From assembly GCF_031801495.1 (NCBI RefSeq), contig NZ_JAOEGC010000001.1, positions 1,054,001 to 1,118,000 of the forward strand: a stretch of DNA of 64,000 bases, in the 5' to 3' direction. How positions within the stretch are numbered: the stretch's first letter is position 1; every line of letters begins with the position of its first letter. A model generated the notes under the pieces. The model saw nothing but the letters and a program-made list of their open reading frames with translations, had not been told where the DNA came from and did no database searches. The DNA comes from Agrobacterium tumefaciens_K. Its GTDB lineage: Bacteria; Pseudomonadota; Alphaproteobacteria; Rhizobiales; Rhizobiaceae. Below are positions 34,949 to 43,492 of the stretch, in pieces. The position numbers and the translations under genes were made by a program.

Positions 34949-36214
34949 ATGAAAATAGCAAGAACAATGGCAATGCTGGCTGGCGTCGCCTACGCGGCAA
35001 TGGCGGTTTCTGCGCCACTCAACGCGGCGGAACTGCGCATGTCCTGGTGGGGTGGTGAAAGCCGTCACGTCGCCACCCAGAAAGCGATTGCCGCCTGCGG
35101 CGAGAAATACGGGCATACCGTCAAGGGGGAATTCACCGGCTTCGACGGTTATCTCGAGAAGCTGACCACGCAGATGGCGGGCAAGACGGAGGCCGATATC
35201 GTTCAGGTCAACTGGCCCTGGCTGCCGCTGTTCTCCAAGAGTGGCGAGGGGTTCGCGGACCTGCGGCAGCTGAAGCCTCTCAATCTCAGCCAGTGGACGG
35301 GCTCCGATCTGGAGGCCGGTGAGATGAACGGCGTTCTGCAGGGTCTGTCCGTCTCGACGACAGGCCGCGTCTTCTTCTTCAACGCGACGACGTTCGAGAA
35401 GGCCGGGGTCGAGATACCCAAGACCTGGGACGAGTTCTTCGACGCGACCAAGACCATCAAGGAAAAGCTTGGCAAGGATCATTACACCTTCAACGCGGTG
35501 AAGGAGACGGCCCAGCTTCTGGTGACGCTGGCCGTCGTTCAGAAAACTGGCAAGGATCTGGTCGATACGAAGACCAACCGAGTCGCATGGACGCCGGAAG
35601 AGCTGGCGGAAGGCATTTCCTTCCTCGGCAAGCTGGTCGAGACGGGTGCCATCCGCTCGCAGAAGGAAGAGGCCGCTGACGGTAACGTCAACCTGTTTGA
35701 AAAGCCCTCATGGTCGGAAGGCAAGATCGCCGGTTCCTACGAGTGGGATTCGACCTATTCGAAATATGCCGATCCGCTGAAGGATGGCCAGGTGCTGAAG
35801 CCGGTGACGATGCTGAAGCTGGCAGATGCCGTTACGGAAGGCGTTTATCGCAAGCCGTCCATGGTGTTCTCGATTTCAAAGAACTCGAAGAACCAGGAAG
35901 CGGCTGCACAGGTCGTCAACTGCCTGCTGAACGAACCTGAAGGCATTGACGCGCTAGGAACCTCGCGTGGTCTGCCGGCATCCAAGGCGGCAGCAGCGCG
36001 TCTGGGTGATAAGGGTGAGCCGGAAGTCCGTGCAGCCAACGCCATCGTCATGGCGGCCACTGGCCCGACCGTTTCGCCTTTCAACGAACATCCGGAAATC
36101 CGTTCGGCCTTCATCGATACGCTCGAGGAATACGCCTACGGCCAGATCGCGGCCGATGAGGCAGCCGAGCAGATCATCGATACGGTGAACGACGTTCTGG
36201 TGAAGTTCGACTGA
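34949..36214 (+). CDS. togB: Oligogalacturonide-binding protein, TogB-like
   Basis: A 421-residue periplasmic binding protein with a signal peptide (about 1-27, ending APLNAAE). The mature start LRMSWWGGESRH and the block KLTTQMAGKTEADIVQVNW followed by WLPLFSKSGEGF match the pattern of Dickeya TogB. It would bind pectic oligomers for TogMNA. The ATG at 34949 follows GGAGGAG. It is the last transporter gene, unlike the usual binding-protein-first order, and is followed by a G+C-rich hairpin before the polygalacturonase. Confidence 0.82.
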   Translation: MKIARTMAMLAGVAYAAMAVSAPLNAAELRMSWWGGESRHVATQKAIAACGEKYGHTVKGEFTGFDGYLEKLTTQMAGKTEADIVQVNWPWLPLFSKSGEGFADLRQLKPLNLSQWTGSDLEAGEMNGVLQGLSVSTTGRVFFFNATTFEKAGVEIPKTWDEFFDATKTIKEKLGKDHYTFNAVKETAQLLVTLAVVQKTGKDLVDTKTNRVAWTPEELAEGISFLGKLVETGAIRSQKEEAADGNVNLFEKPSWSEGKIAGSYEWDSTYSKYADPLKDGQVLKPVTMLKLADAVTEGVYRKPSMVFSISKNSKNQEAAAQVVNCLLNEPEGIDALGTSRGLPASKAAAARLGDKGEPEVRAANAIVMAATGPTVSPFNEHPEIRSAFIDTLEEYAYGQIAADEAAEQIIDTVNDVLVKFD

Positions 36215-36225
36215 TACGCACCATA

Positions 36226-36251
36226 CCCCGCCGCGGCTTGCTGCGGCGGGG
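36226..36251 (+). other. G+C-rich hairpin after togB
   Basis: A perfect 9-bp stem (CCCCGCCGC / GCGGCGGGG) with an 8-nt loop and no T-run, 12 nt after the togB stop. It is probably an mRNA-stabilising or partly attenuating structure between the transporter and the hydrolases. Confidence 0.5.
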
Positions 36252-36342
36252 AAGCATTCCCCGGAAAAGTGCGACGCGGTTTTTATCCGGGAATGCGCTG
36301 ATACCCGGACCCGGATACGGGACAGAAACACGAGACAGGATC

Positions 36343-37902
36343 ATGACCCGACCATTGATTGTCGCGCATTCGGCGCGAACGGCAGCGCTTTGCCTTGAGA
36401 CATCAGGCGCACTTTATCACCTGCCATCGAAAGTCGCCTGGCGCCTGTCCGCGCCGGAAGTCGGCGTCGTCGTGCAGACCGGCGAGGCTGATACGGTCGT
36501 TACCCTGCTGCATGATCTTGTACCCGGCACCCGCTACCTGTTCGAGGCTGCCGGTTTCGAACCTGTCGAGTTCCATACTTTGCCCTGCACGGGGTTGGTG
36601 GAAGCCTTGGATTTCGGCCTTCAAGCCGATATCGCACTGGATGATCTCGTGGGTGCTCGTGCAAATGCGGAAGCACTTCGCAGGGCGATCGATGCGGTGC
36701 CGGAAGGCGGAACACTGCGTTTGGCTGCCGGTGAGTGGACCGCCTTTCCCGTCCGTCTGAAAAGCAACATGACCTTTCATCTGTCAGAAGACGCCGTACT
36801 TCGCGCGCCTTCCGTTCGCGATGGTTGGCCGGTCCTGCCTGCCCGTGACGAGAACGGCCGGATGCTTGGAAGCTGGGAAGGGCTTCCGGATGCCTGTTTT
36901 GAAGCCCCCGTTCACGCCATCGGTGCGCAACAGCTGATCATCGAAGGCAGAGGTGTTCTCGACGGTTCCGGCGACAGGGGCGACTGGTGGACATGGCCAA
37001 AGGAAACGCGTGATGGCGCACGTCGCCCGCGTGGCCTGCATCTCGTATCCTGCCGTAACGTCACTCTGCTGGGGTTCGGAATCCGCAACGCGCCGTCCTG
37101 GACGATCCATCCACAGGGCTGCAACGATCTCACTGCTGCCGGGCTTTCCATCATGGCGCCGCACGACAGCCCGAACACAGACGGCTTCAATCCCGAAAGC
37201 TGCCGTAACGTGACGATTACGGGCGTCCGGTTTTCGGTCGGCGACGACTGTATCGCCGTCAAGGCGGGTAAACGCGGCCCGAATGGCGAAGACGATCATC
37301 TGGCCGAAACGCGTGGCGTTCGTGTGACCCATTGCCTGATGGAGCGCGGTCACGGCGGCCTCGTGATCGGCTCGGAAATGTCCGGCGGCGTTCATGATGT
37401 ATCGGTCGAGGATTGCGAAATGATCGGCACGGATCGCGGCCTGCGGCTCAAGACGCGGCGCGGGCGGGGCGGTTCCGTTACCAATATCGCCATGCGCCGG
37501 GTACTGCTGAATGGTGTGCAGACGGCGCTTTCGGCCAATGCCCATTATCATTGCGATGCCGATGGGCATGATGACTGGGTGCAATCCAGAGCGCCTGTAA
37601 CGTTTGGCAAGGGTACGCCGGTTATCGATGGCATCATCATCGAAGATGTCGAAATCCGCGGGCTTGCGCATGCCGCCGGTGCGTTTCTCGGCCTTCCCGA
37701 GGCGCCGGTGCGAAATATCGAAATCCGCGGCTTGACCATCATGTCCCACGATCCTTCCGCCATCGCGACGCCACCGATCATGGCCGATCGGGTGAGGCCC
37801 ATGCGTCACGAGACGATCGTGTCCGAGCAGGCGCAGATCCGCTGTGATGATCCCGCCCTGTTGAGCCGCGCTACCGTTTCCATCGCATCAGATATTGATT
37901 GA
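36343..37902 (+). CDS. GH28 polygalacturonase, predicted cytoplasmic
   Basis: A 519-residue parallel beta-helix glycosidase. All four GH28 motifs are present: NTD (278-280, in SPNTDGFN), GDD (300-302), GHG (336-338) and RLK (368-370). An N-terminal domain of about 80 residues precedes the beta-helix. No signal peptide is evident, so it probably acts in the cytoplasm as an exo-enzyme that trims imported oligogalacturonides to galacturonate for Udh. The ATG at 36343 follows GACAGGATC; the frame extends to 36238 but those residues are intergenic in character. It is followed after 8 nt by the GH105 gene. Confidence 0.9.
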   Translation: MTRPLIVAHSARTAALCLETSGALYHLPSKVAWRLSAPEVGVVVQTGEADTVVTLLHDLVPGTRYLFEAAGFEPVEFHTLPCTGLVEALDFGLQADIALDDLVGARANAEALRRAIDAVPEGGTLRLAAGEWTAFPVRLKSNMTFHLSEDAVLRAPSVRDGWPVLPARDENGRMLGSWEGLPDACFEAPVHAIGAQQLIIEGRGVLDGSGDRGDWWTWPKETRDGARRPRGLHLVSCRNVTLLGFGIRNAPSWTIHPQGCNDLTAAGLSIMAPHDSPNTDGFNPESCRNVTITGVRFSVGDDCIAVKAGKRGPNGEDDHLAETRGVRVTHCLMERGHGGLVIGSEMSGGVHDVSVEDCEMIGTDRGLRLKTRRGRGGSVTNIAMRRVLLNGVQTALSANAHYHCDADGHDDWVQSRAPVTFGKGTPVIDGIIIEDVEIRGLAHAAGAFLGLPEAPVRNIEIRGLTIMSHDPSAIATPPIMADRVRPMRHETIVSEQAQIRCDDPALLSRATVSIASDID

Positions 37903-37910
37903 GAAATCCC

Positions 37911-39005
37911 ATGAAAGCCACTGACTATTTTGAAGAATTTTCACGTCGATATGAGCACTACAAGGGCGGAAGCTGGTGTTATGAGGACGGGTGCGTCTAT
38001 CGCGGTTTGCAGTTTCTTGGCGAAGCGACCGGCGACCGGCACTGGAATGATCACCTGCATCGTCTGGCGGATGCCCAGATCGCTGCCGATGGCACGCTCG
38101 CCGGTTACAGCCCGGAAGAGTACAACATCGACCACATTCTGGCCGGTCGTGTTCTTTTCCCTTTGGCGAAACAAACCGGCGACGGCCGATACCTCAAGGC
38201 TGCGGATCATCTCGCGGGGCAGCTCGCGACACACCCGCGTATTCCCTCTGGCAATTACTGGCACAAGAAGCGTTATCCGCATCAGGTCTGGCTGGACGGT
38301 CTTTATATGGGGTTGCCATTCCAGGTCGAATATGGACAGGTGACCGGCCGCCCGGAATTCATCGTCGATGCGTTGCAGCAACTATCGACGGCGCTGGCTT
38401 TGACGGCAAACCCCGGCGGGCTATTCGTCCATGGGTATGATGACAGCCGCGAGCAGCGCTGGGCCAATCCCGTCACCGGTCATTCGCCAGCGCTATGGGC
38501 GCGTGCCGTCGGTTGGCTTGCCATGGCGCTTGTAGATGTCATTGTGATCCTTCCCGACGATGTGGCAACTGCTTCGCTGCGCAAACGCGCCCGTGTGCTT
38601 CTGGGCGATGTGGTTACCCGACAGACGGAAAACGGTCTGTGGATGCAGGTGCTCGATGCGCCCGATCTTGTCGGCAATTACGAGGAAACATCGGCGTCGG
38701 CGATGTTTGCCTACGCGCTGTTGCGGGCGGTTCGCCTGAAACTGCTCGAAGGCGAAGAAGCAGGGGCTGCGCTCTCGGCAGGTCGCCGTGCGCTTGAAGC
38801 GCTTCTGCAAACGAAGCTCAAGCAGGATGGCGATGGACTGACGCGTCTCACAGGTATCGTGCATGTAGCGGGGCTTGGCGGTTTCGAGGGCAACTATCGC
38901 AGCGGCACACCGGAGTATTACCTGACGGAGCCGGTCGTGTCCGATGATGCAAAGGGCGTCGGGCCGTTGATGATGGCCTATGCCGAAAACCTGCGACTGG
39001 CGTAG
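37911..39005 (+). CDS. GH105 unsaturated (rhamno)galacturonyl hydrolase
   Basis: A 364-residue (alpha/alpha)6-barrel protein of the YteR/GH88-GH105 type, with NYWHKKRYPHQVWLDGLYMG holding the catalytic Asp (WLDG), EEYNIDHILAGRVL and a late ETSASAMFAYALLRAV. It hydrates and removes the terminal unsaturated uronate from oligomers made by pectate or rhamnogalacturonan lyases, feeding KdgF and KduI. There is no signal peptide, consistent with intracellular action. It closes the operon, before the terminator at 39030. Confidence 0.88.
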   Translation: MKATDYFEEFSRRYEHYKGGSWCYEDGCVYRGLQFLGEATGDRHWNDHLHRLADAQIAADGTLAGYSPEEYNIDHILAGRVLFPLAKQTGDGRYLKAADHLAGQLATHPRIPSGNYWHKKRYPHQVWLDGLYMGLPFQVEYGQVTGRPEFIVDALQQLSTALALTANPGGLFVHGYDDSREQRWANPVTGHSPALWARAVGWLAMALVDVIVILPDDVATASLRKRARVLLGDVVTRQTENGLWMQVLDAPDLVGNYEETSASAMFAYALLRAVRLKLLEGEEAGAALSAGRRALEALLQTKLKQDGDGLTRLTGIVHVAGLGGFEGNYRSGTPEYYLTEPVVSDDAKGVGPLMMAYAENLRLA

Positions 39006-39029
39006 CGGGTTGCGGTACGCTTTCTTTTG

Positions 39030-39063
39030 AGAACTGCGGAAGCTTGCCTCCGCAGTTCTTTTT
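39030..39063. terminator. Rho-independent terminator after the pectin operon
   Basis: An 11-bp stem (AGAACTGCGGA / TCCGCAGTTCT), 8-nt loop and T-run, 24 nt after the GH105 stop. It also lies just beyond the end of the leftward TonB-receptor remnant. Confidence 0.85.
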
Positions 39064-39073
39064 GGACAGCTGT

Positions 39074-39361
39074 TTAAAACTTGCGGCTGATGGACAGCTT
39101 GAAATTGCGCCCCGGCATCGCCGAGATACCGTCGCTCAGATACGGCATGTAAAATTTGTCGAACATGTTGTCGATCGAGGCGTGCACCTCCGTTCCGGCA
39201 AACGTTCCTTCCTTCGGCGTCCAGTCGAGCGAGATGCCGTGCAGACCGTAACCGGAGCTGGGGCCACGGGTATAACCCATATTGTCCTGACGGGCGACGA
39301 ACTGGCTGTTCCAGCTGAGCGCGAGATCCCAGTCAGGTATGATGATCTTTCCGGCGCACAC
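39074..39361 (-). pseudogene. C-terminal remnant of a TonB-dependent (haem-type) receptor
   Basis: About 95 codons encode the last strands of a TonB-dependent receptor: VHASIDNMFDKFYMPYLSDG, then a glycine/arginine turn and NFKLSISRKF with the C-terminal Phe of outer-membrane barrels. The pattern resembles HmuR-type haem/haemoglobin receptors. A full receptor needs over 600 residues plus signal peptide and plug. Here the frame meets a TGA at 39398-39400, and upstream lies only the start of the M20 gene. Seen: a strong C-terminal match with everything else missing. Inferred: a deletion or recombination scar. Confidence 0.75.
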
Positions 39362-39445
39362 ATGCGCTTTTCGTTTGATCCCGCGTGGATCTGCCGCTCA
39401 AATACACAGCGAACCGGAATCTCCAACCCGCTGAACTGGAATCCC

Positions 39446-40639
39446 ATGCCTATTCCCGACAATGCCTATACACGCCTTTCCGACCTCGAAGACATGGAGG
39501 CCGAGCTGACGGAAACGCGGCGTCATCTGCACTCCAATCCGGAACTGTCGTTCGAGGAGGCGGACACGGCCCGTTATGTCGCGGAAAAGCTGGAGGGCTG
39601 GGGATATGAGGTGACACGCAATGTCGGTGGTCATGGGGTGGTCGCCCGTCTCTCCGTTGGTGCCGGAGGAAAGGGTATCGCCATCCGCGCCGATATGGAT
39701 GCGCTACCCATTCACGAGGAGACAGGACTGACCTATGCCAGCAACAGGCCCGGCGTTATGCATGCCTGCGGCCATGACGGGCATACGACGGTGCTGCTCG
39801 GTGCCGCGCAATATCTAGCCCGCACCCGCCGCTTCAACGGCACCGTGACATTGATTTTCCAGCCGGCTGAAGAGGCCGGAAATCCGAGCGGTGCACAGAA
39901 GATGATCGCTGATGGGCTGTTTGAGCGATTTCCTTTCGATGCTATTTTCGGCCTTCACAACCATCCTGGATTTCCCGAGGGCACCTTCCGCCTGCGCGCC
40001 GGCCCGCTGATGGCGTCGTCCGATACGGTTCGCATTACGATCCGCGGAAAAGGTGGGCATGCGTCGCGCCCGCATCTGGCGGTCGATCCGATCGTCGTTG
40101 CCTGCAATCTTGTGGTGGCGCTCCAGACCGTCGTGTCGCGCAACGTCGATCCGACACAGACCGCCGTCGTCACAGTCGGCACCATCCATGCGGGTGAGGC
40201 GGTCAATGTCATTCCCGAATATGCAAAACTCGGGCTGAGCGTCCGCTCGTTCAACGCTGATGTCCGCAGTCTTCTCGAGGAGCGTATTACAGGCCTTACG
40301 CGTTCGGTTGCCGAGGCCTATGGCGCATCCGTCGAGATCGACTATGAGCGCGGTTATCCCGTCGTGGTCAACTCGGAAGCGGAGACGGCCTTCGCGCGCA
40401 CCGTGGCGGAGGAACTGGTCGGCGCAGACCGGGTGGCGACGTGCGATCTCATTCCCGGCAGTGAGGATTTTGCCTATTTCCTCGAGCGCAAGCCGGGCAG
40501 CTTTCTCCGGCTGGGTAACGGGGCAAGTTCGGCGATGCTGCATAGTCCGAGATATGATTTCGCCGATGAAAACCTGACGGTTGGCGCGGCGATGTGGGCG
40601 CGCCTGGTAGAGCGTTATCTCGATAGTGACGCCATATGA
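39446..40639 (+). CDS. M20-family amidohydrolase (hippurate/IAA-conjugate hydrolase type)
   Basis: A 397-residue zinc amidohydrolase. Visible motifs are IRADMDALPIHEE, the metal-binding HACGHDGH, the catalytic pair in QPAEEAGNPSGAQKM, GKGGHASRPH in the lid domain and a late MLHSPRYDF. Such enzymes cleave N-acyl amino acids or auxin-amino acid conjugates in the cytoplasm. The open frame reaches back to 39044, but that part crosses the receptor remnant in antisense. I chose the ATG at 39446, whose ribosome site (GGAATCCC) is weak. A hairpin surrounds its stop codon (40626-40648). The substrate is unknown. Confidence 0.85.
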   Translation: MPIPDNAYTRLSDLEDMEAELTETRRHLHSNPELSFEEADTARYVAEKLEGWGYEVTRNVGGHGVVARLSVGAGGKGIAIRADMDALPIHEETGLTYASNRPGVMHACGHDGHTTVLLGAAQYLARTRRFNGTVTLIFQPAEEAGNPSGAQKMIADGLFERFPFDAIFGLHNHPGFPEGTFRLRAGPLMASSDTVRITIRGKGGHASRPHLAVDPIVVACNLVVALQTVVSRNVDPTQTAVVTVGTIHAGEAVNVIPEYAKLGLSVRSFNADVRSLLEERITGLTRSVAEAYGASVEIDYERGYPVVVNSEAETAFARTVAEELVGADRVATCDLIPGSEDFAYFLERKPGSFLRLGNGASSAMLHSPRYDFADENLTVGAAMWARLVERYLDSDAI

Positions 40640-40648
40640 GGGCGTCAC
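40626..40648 (+). other. Hairpin spanning the M20 stop codon
   Basis: GTGACGCC and GGCGTCAC form a perfect 8-bp stem with a 7-nt loop that contains the TGA. There is no T-run, so its role as a terminator is doubtful. Confidence 0.4.
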
Positions 40649-40815
40649 CACACTTTGGGCGTTGCGTGTGCGAACGTTCTTCATGTCCTTGCGCGGATCC
40701 GGCCGATCGTCCCCATTGGTGATCAAACTCGCGACCGCTGACCGCATCTCTCGGTAATGGTGGATTTCAAGACGGGTTTCTGAGTATAAAAATCTTCTCG
40801 CGGGGGTGAGGGAAA

Positions 40816-41910
40816 ATGCCGGTTGACGTTACACGCTTCTACAGTCTGCTAGCCCAGTTTCAGGATGCTGCGGTGGAGCCTGAGCGCTGGCCTCTTCTTG
40901 TGGATCAGATCGCTGCGGCGAGCGGTGCGGGTGGTGTCAATATTATGGCACCTTCAAGCAGCGGTTCCGTGGGAGGTGTTCTTTTTACGGACAGTCTCGC
41001 TTCGATCATGGACGGCTACCTGCGAGAGGGATGGGATACGCGCGACCATAGGGCAAAGTTCATCCCGTTGATGAAGCGCAACGGTGTTGTGTTTGAAACG
41101 GATTTCACCCGTAAAGAAGAGCTCGTCGAACTCGACTATTATAAATTCATGGCGAAGTATGGCTTTCAGCACACGGCCGTCGTCAATTTCTCGTCCGGCG
41201 CCGATGATCTGTTTTTTGTTCTTCAGCGTCAAATCGGTGAAGGCGGCTTCGAGAACGAAGATCGCGCACATCTTTCCGCTCTGAGGGCTCATCTTCAGAT
41301 GTCGTCCCGGATCATGGCCCTTTTTTCAATGGGCGACGTGGCGGGGCGCTTAACCGCTTTCGAGCGGGCAAATGTTGCGTGTGTCATCTTCGACAACCGG
41401 GGTTACGTCGTCGCGACAAATCAGAAGGCTGATGCGCTGCTTTCCGGCGATGTGCGCATATTACAGAAGAAAATAAGGGCGTTCTGGCCGCGAGAAACGG
41501 CAACGTTCGAAAAGATGTTACGTAAGGTTACCCTGTCCGAGAACGGAGCCTGTGGGGAAATCGTTACGTTAAGTCGGAGTGATAAAAGGCCGCTGTTGGC
41601 GCGTATCGAGCGAATTGGTCCGAATTTGCGGGATGTTTTCGCCAAATCCTACGTCATGGTGCTGTTCGAAGACGTCAATGACCCGCGGTTCATTTCCTAT
41701 GAGGTGCTTCGGCGTATGTTTGGACTGACGCCGTCTGAATACAGGATCGCTTTGCTTCTCAACGATGGCGCTGATGTTAGGACGATAGCGGAGCAATCAG
41801 GCATTCATTACGAAACTGCCCGAACGCACATACGATCCATTCTCAGGAAAACGGGAACGGACAGACAGGCAGAACTCTGCCTGCTGCTGGCAAGCATTCG
41901 TCTGGGATAA
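40816..41910 (+). CDS. LuxR-type transcriptional regulator
   Basis: A 364-residue protein with a C-terminal LuxR helix-turn-helix (LTPSEYRIALLLNDGADVRT, then IHYETARTHIRSILRKTGTD). The N-terminal 300 residues contain a possible PAS-like region (ACVIFDNRGYVVATNQKADA) but no autoinducer-binding or receiver motif that I recognise. A GTGAGGG ribosome site precedes the ATG. It stands alone between the M20 gene and a leftward hypothetical gene, so the target is unknown. A 7-bp hairpin with a T-run (41982-42006) might end its transcript. Confidence 0.82.
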   Translation: MPVDVTRFYSLLAQFQDAAVEPERWPLLVDQIAAASGAGGVNIMAPSSSGSVGGVLFTDSLASIMDGYLREGWDTRDHRAKFIPLMKRNGVVFETDFTRKEELVELDYYKFMAKYGFQHTAVVNFSSGADDLFFVLQRQIGEGGFENEDRAHLSALRAHLQMSSRIMALFSMGDVAGRLTAFERANVACVIFDNRGYVVATNQKADALLSGDVRILQKKIRAFWPRETATFEKMLRKVTLSENGACGEIVTLSRSDKRPLLARIERIGPNLRDVFAKSYVMVLFEDVNDPRFISYEVLRRMFGLTPSEYRIALLLNDGADVRTIAEQSGIHYETARTHIRSILRKTGTDRQAELCLLLASIRLG

Positions 41911-41978
41911 GCGCTCCGCGTTCGCCTTGTGATTGGTCGACCTTGCGCGGGTTGTTTTCCAGACAGTTGGCGAGCCTC

Positions 41979-42287
41979 TCAGCCGCAGGAGGCTGCGGCC
42001 TGATTTTTGGCGTCGCGCAACAGCTTTTCGAGTTCTTGTTTGTATGCGCTCAATCCCGGATCGCCGAGGCACGGATTCACGAGTTTGATGCTTTCGGTAT
42101 AAAGAGTGATGCCTGCTTTTGCCGTTGCGCATATACCTGTCGCGTTTTGCGCGCGGTTTGCAAAAGGCTGGATTTTTTGACTCATGTAGGCGTCTGAGCA
42201 GATGTCCTTGCTGAACGCTGATTGTCCGCTCACCATGACAACTACAAACATCACGACGCTGGCCTGCGCGAGCTTGCTAAATTTCAT
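41979..42287 (-). CDS. Small secreted protein of unknown function
   Basis: 102 residues. An N-terminal signal peptide (MKFSKLAQASVVMFVVVMVS, cleaved near SAFS-K) precedes a mature part of about 77 residues with four cysteines (KDICSD, TGICAT, VNPCLG and the penultimate Cys), enough for two disulfides in the periplasm. The ATG at 42285-42287 follows GGAG. I do not recognise the family. It is divergent from another secreted protein across 248 nt. Confidence 0.6.
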   Translation of the reverse strand: MKFSKLAQASVVMFVVVMVSGQSAFSKDICSDAYMSQKIQPFANRAQNATGICATAKAGITLYTESIKLVNPCLGDPGLSAYKQELEKLLRDAKNQAAASCG

Positions 42288-42535
42288 ACGTGTCATCTCC
42301 GGTATTTTGGATCGTGTCATTTGAAGCGGGTGCACGGAAGAAATCAGACTTATGCACCTGCCACATCCTCCAATTGGAGTGGCTGCGCGTTCGGAGCCCA
42401 AGGCTCTGCGTGTACTCCAGCAGGAGTATGACTTTGTTTTCCGGGAATGATGTTGTCTGTGGTGTCGCGCGCACATGAGCAGGGGACGGTGCCAGATGCT
42501 TCGCGACGTTATCAATGATCCAGCGAGAGGCTAGA

Positions 42536-43234
42536 ATGAACTGGCGTATTATTTCTCTGATTTTACTTTCGTCACTGTGGTTGGCTCCCGTTGCAGATAA
42601 AGCCGAAGCACGATGCGAACTTGCTCCGAACGGCGGTGGTCGCTCCTCTTCATGCGGTGGCGGATCCACGCAACGCAGTTCGTCAGGTGCAAATGCAGCC
42701 GCATTGCTGGGGCTTGGAATTGCGATCCTGGATGCTCTGCCCGAACCTGAGGAAAGGCCTATTGAACGCGTGCGCCCTCGAGATTCGGATAATATAGACC
42801 GCATGAGCCGCGCCTTCGGTCGCGCCGGTGCCATAGCGTCTGCGGCCAATGATCCCAGCCCCAGGCCGGCGGCGACGCGGCCTGTTTCCAATAAGCCAGC
42901 AACCAGCGGCAATCGTGCTCCCTATGCCAATGACGCCTGTGTGAAATTCAACCAACGCAGCCGGGGCAAAATCGACTGGGACTACGTAGACCTGACCAAC
43001 ACCTGCAATATCCCGATTCAGGTTTTGACGTGTTACTACCTGAATGGGGAGGAAAGCCTTTGCAATCAGCGCTCGCGCTGGGGGGTGTCGGATACCATAC
43101 AGCCACGGGCGAAATCCGTCGGCGTATCGTCGACCAGGACCTTTCCCTTCAAGGTACGGTATTTCGTATGTGACATGAGCGGGGTTACGAAGCACAGCAA
43201 ACTGTGCCTGCTGCCAAAGTTGCCCAAGGCGTAA
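42536..43234 (+). CDS. Secreted cysteine-containing protein of unknown function
   Basis: 232 residues: a signal peptide (about 1-26, ending DKAEA), a Ser/Gly-rich segment (GGGRSSSCGGGSTQRSSSG), a low-complexity linker rich in Pro/Ala/Arg and a C-terminal domain of about 95 residues with six cysteines (NDACVKF, TNTCNIP, LTCYYL, SLCNQR, FVCDMS, KLCLLP). The C-terminal domain looks like a compact disulfide-bonded module. The ATG at 42536 has AGAGG upstream; a start at 42515 would add seven residues. No known family is recognised. Confidence 0.6.
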   Translation: MNWRIISLILLSSLWLAPVADKAEARCELAPNGGGRSSSCGGGSTQRSSSGANAAALLGLGIAILDALPEPEERPIERVRPRDSDNIDRMSRAFGRAGAIASAANDPSPRPAATRPVSNKPATSGNRAPYANDACVKFNQRSRGKIDWDYVDLTNTCNIPIQVLTCYYLNGEESLCNQRSRWGVSDTIQPRAKSVGVSSTRTFPFKVRYFVCDMSGVTKHSKLCLLPKLPKA

Positions 43235-43453
43235 CAGCGCACCTGGTGGTTCCAGATTTCCGGAACCGCTACGACCATAAATTTCGCTGTGTCGTCTGTG
43301 GTCGTGTTTCAGAATCTGGCCGCGATACGCCCAAGGATTCCAGTCGATGGGAGGTCCACGGGAAGACAATGTGGAAGCCGACGCGGTGGAAGCGGCAGCC
43401 TCGACACGCCCGTCCATGGATTGCAGAAACGCCATCATTTCGGTTGATGACAT
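43235..43453. other. Interval without a convincing gene
   Basis: 219 nt between the secreted-protein stop and the SorC terminator. Both strands have open frames here (for example minus-strand codons ending at 43450), but they run antisense through the secreted-protein gene and match nothing I recognise. Confidence 0.4.
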
Positions 43454-43484
43454 GAAGAAGCGCCGGATTGTCCGGCGCTTCTTC
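43454..43484. terminator. Strong hairpin, probable terminator of the SorC gene
   Basis: A perfect 14-bp stem (GAAGAAGCGCCGGA / TCCGGCGCTTCTTC) with a 3-nt loop, 8 nt past the SorC stop. Neither side has a clean T-run, so termination strength is uncertain. Confidence 0.55.
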
Positions 43485-43492
43485 AACTGCGA

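Noticed and set aside
39044..39445. 134-codon N-terminal extension of the M20 amidohydrolase
   Set aside because: It runs antisense through the TonB-receptor remnant and resembles no M20 N-terminus.
41982..42006. Terminator for the LuxR gene
   Set aside because: The 7-bp stem followed by ATTTTT is short and lies within the coding end of the opposite gene; not listed as a separate feature.
42683..43486. Minus-strand frame beginning near 43450 with a plausible-looking N-terminus
   Set aside because: Most of it is antisense to the secreted-protein gene, and the non-overlapping part matches no family; a decayed gene cannot be excluded but is not supported.
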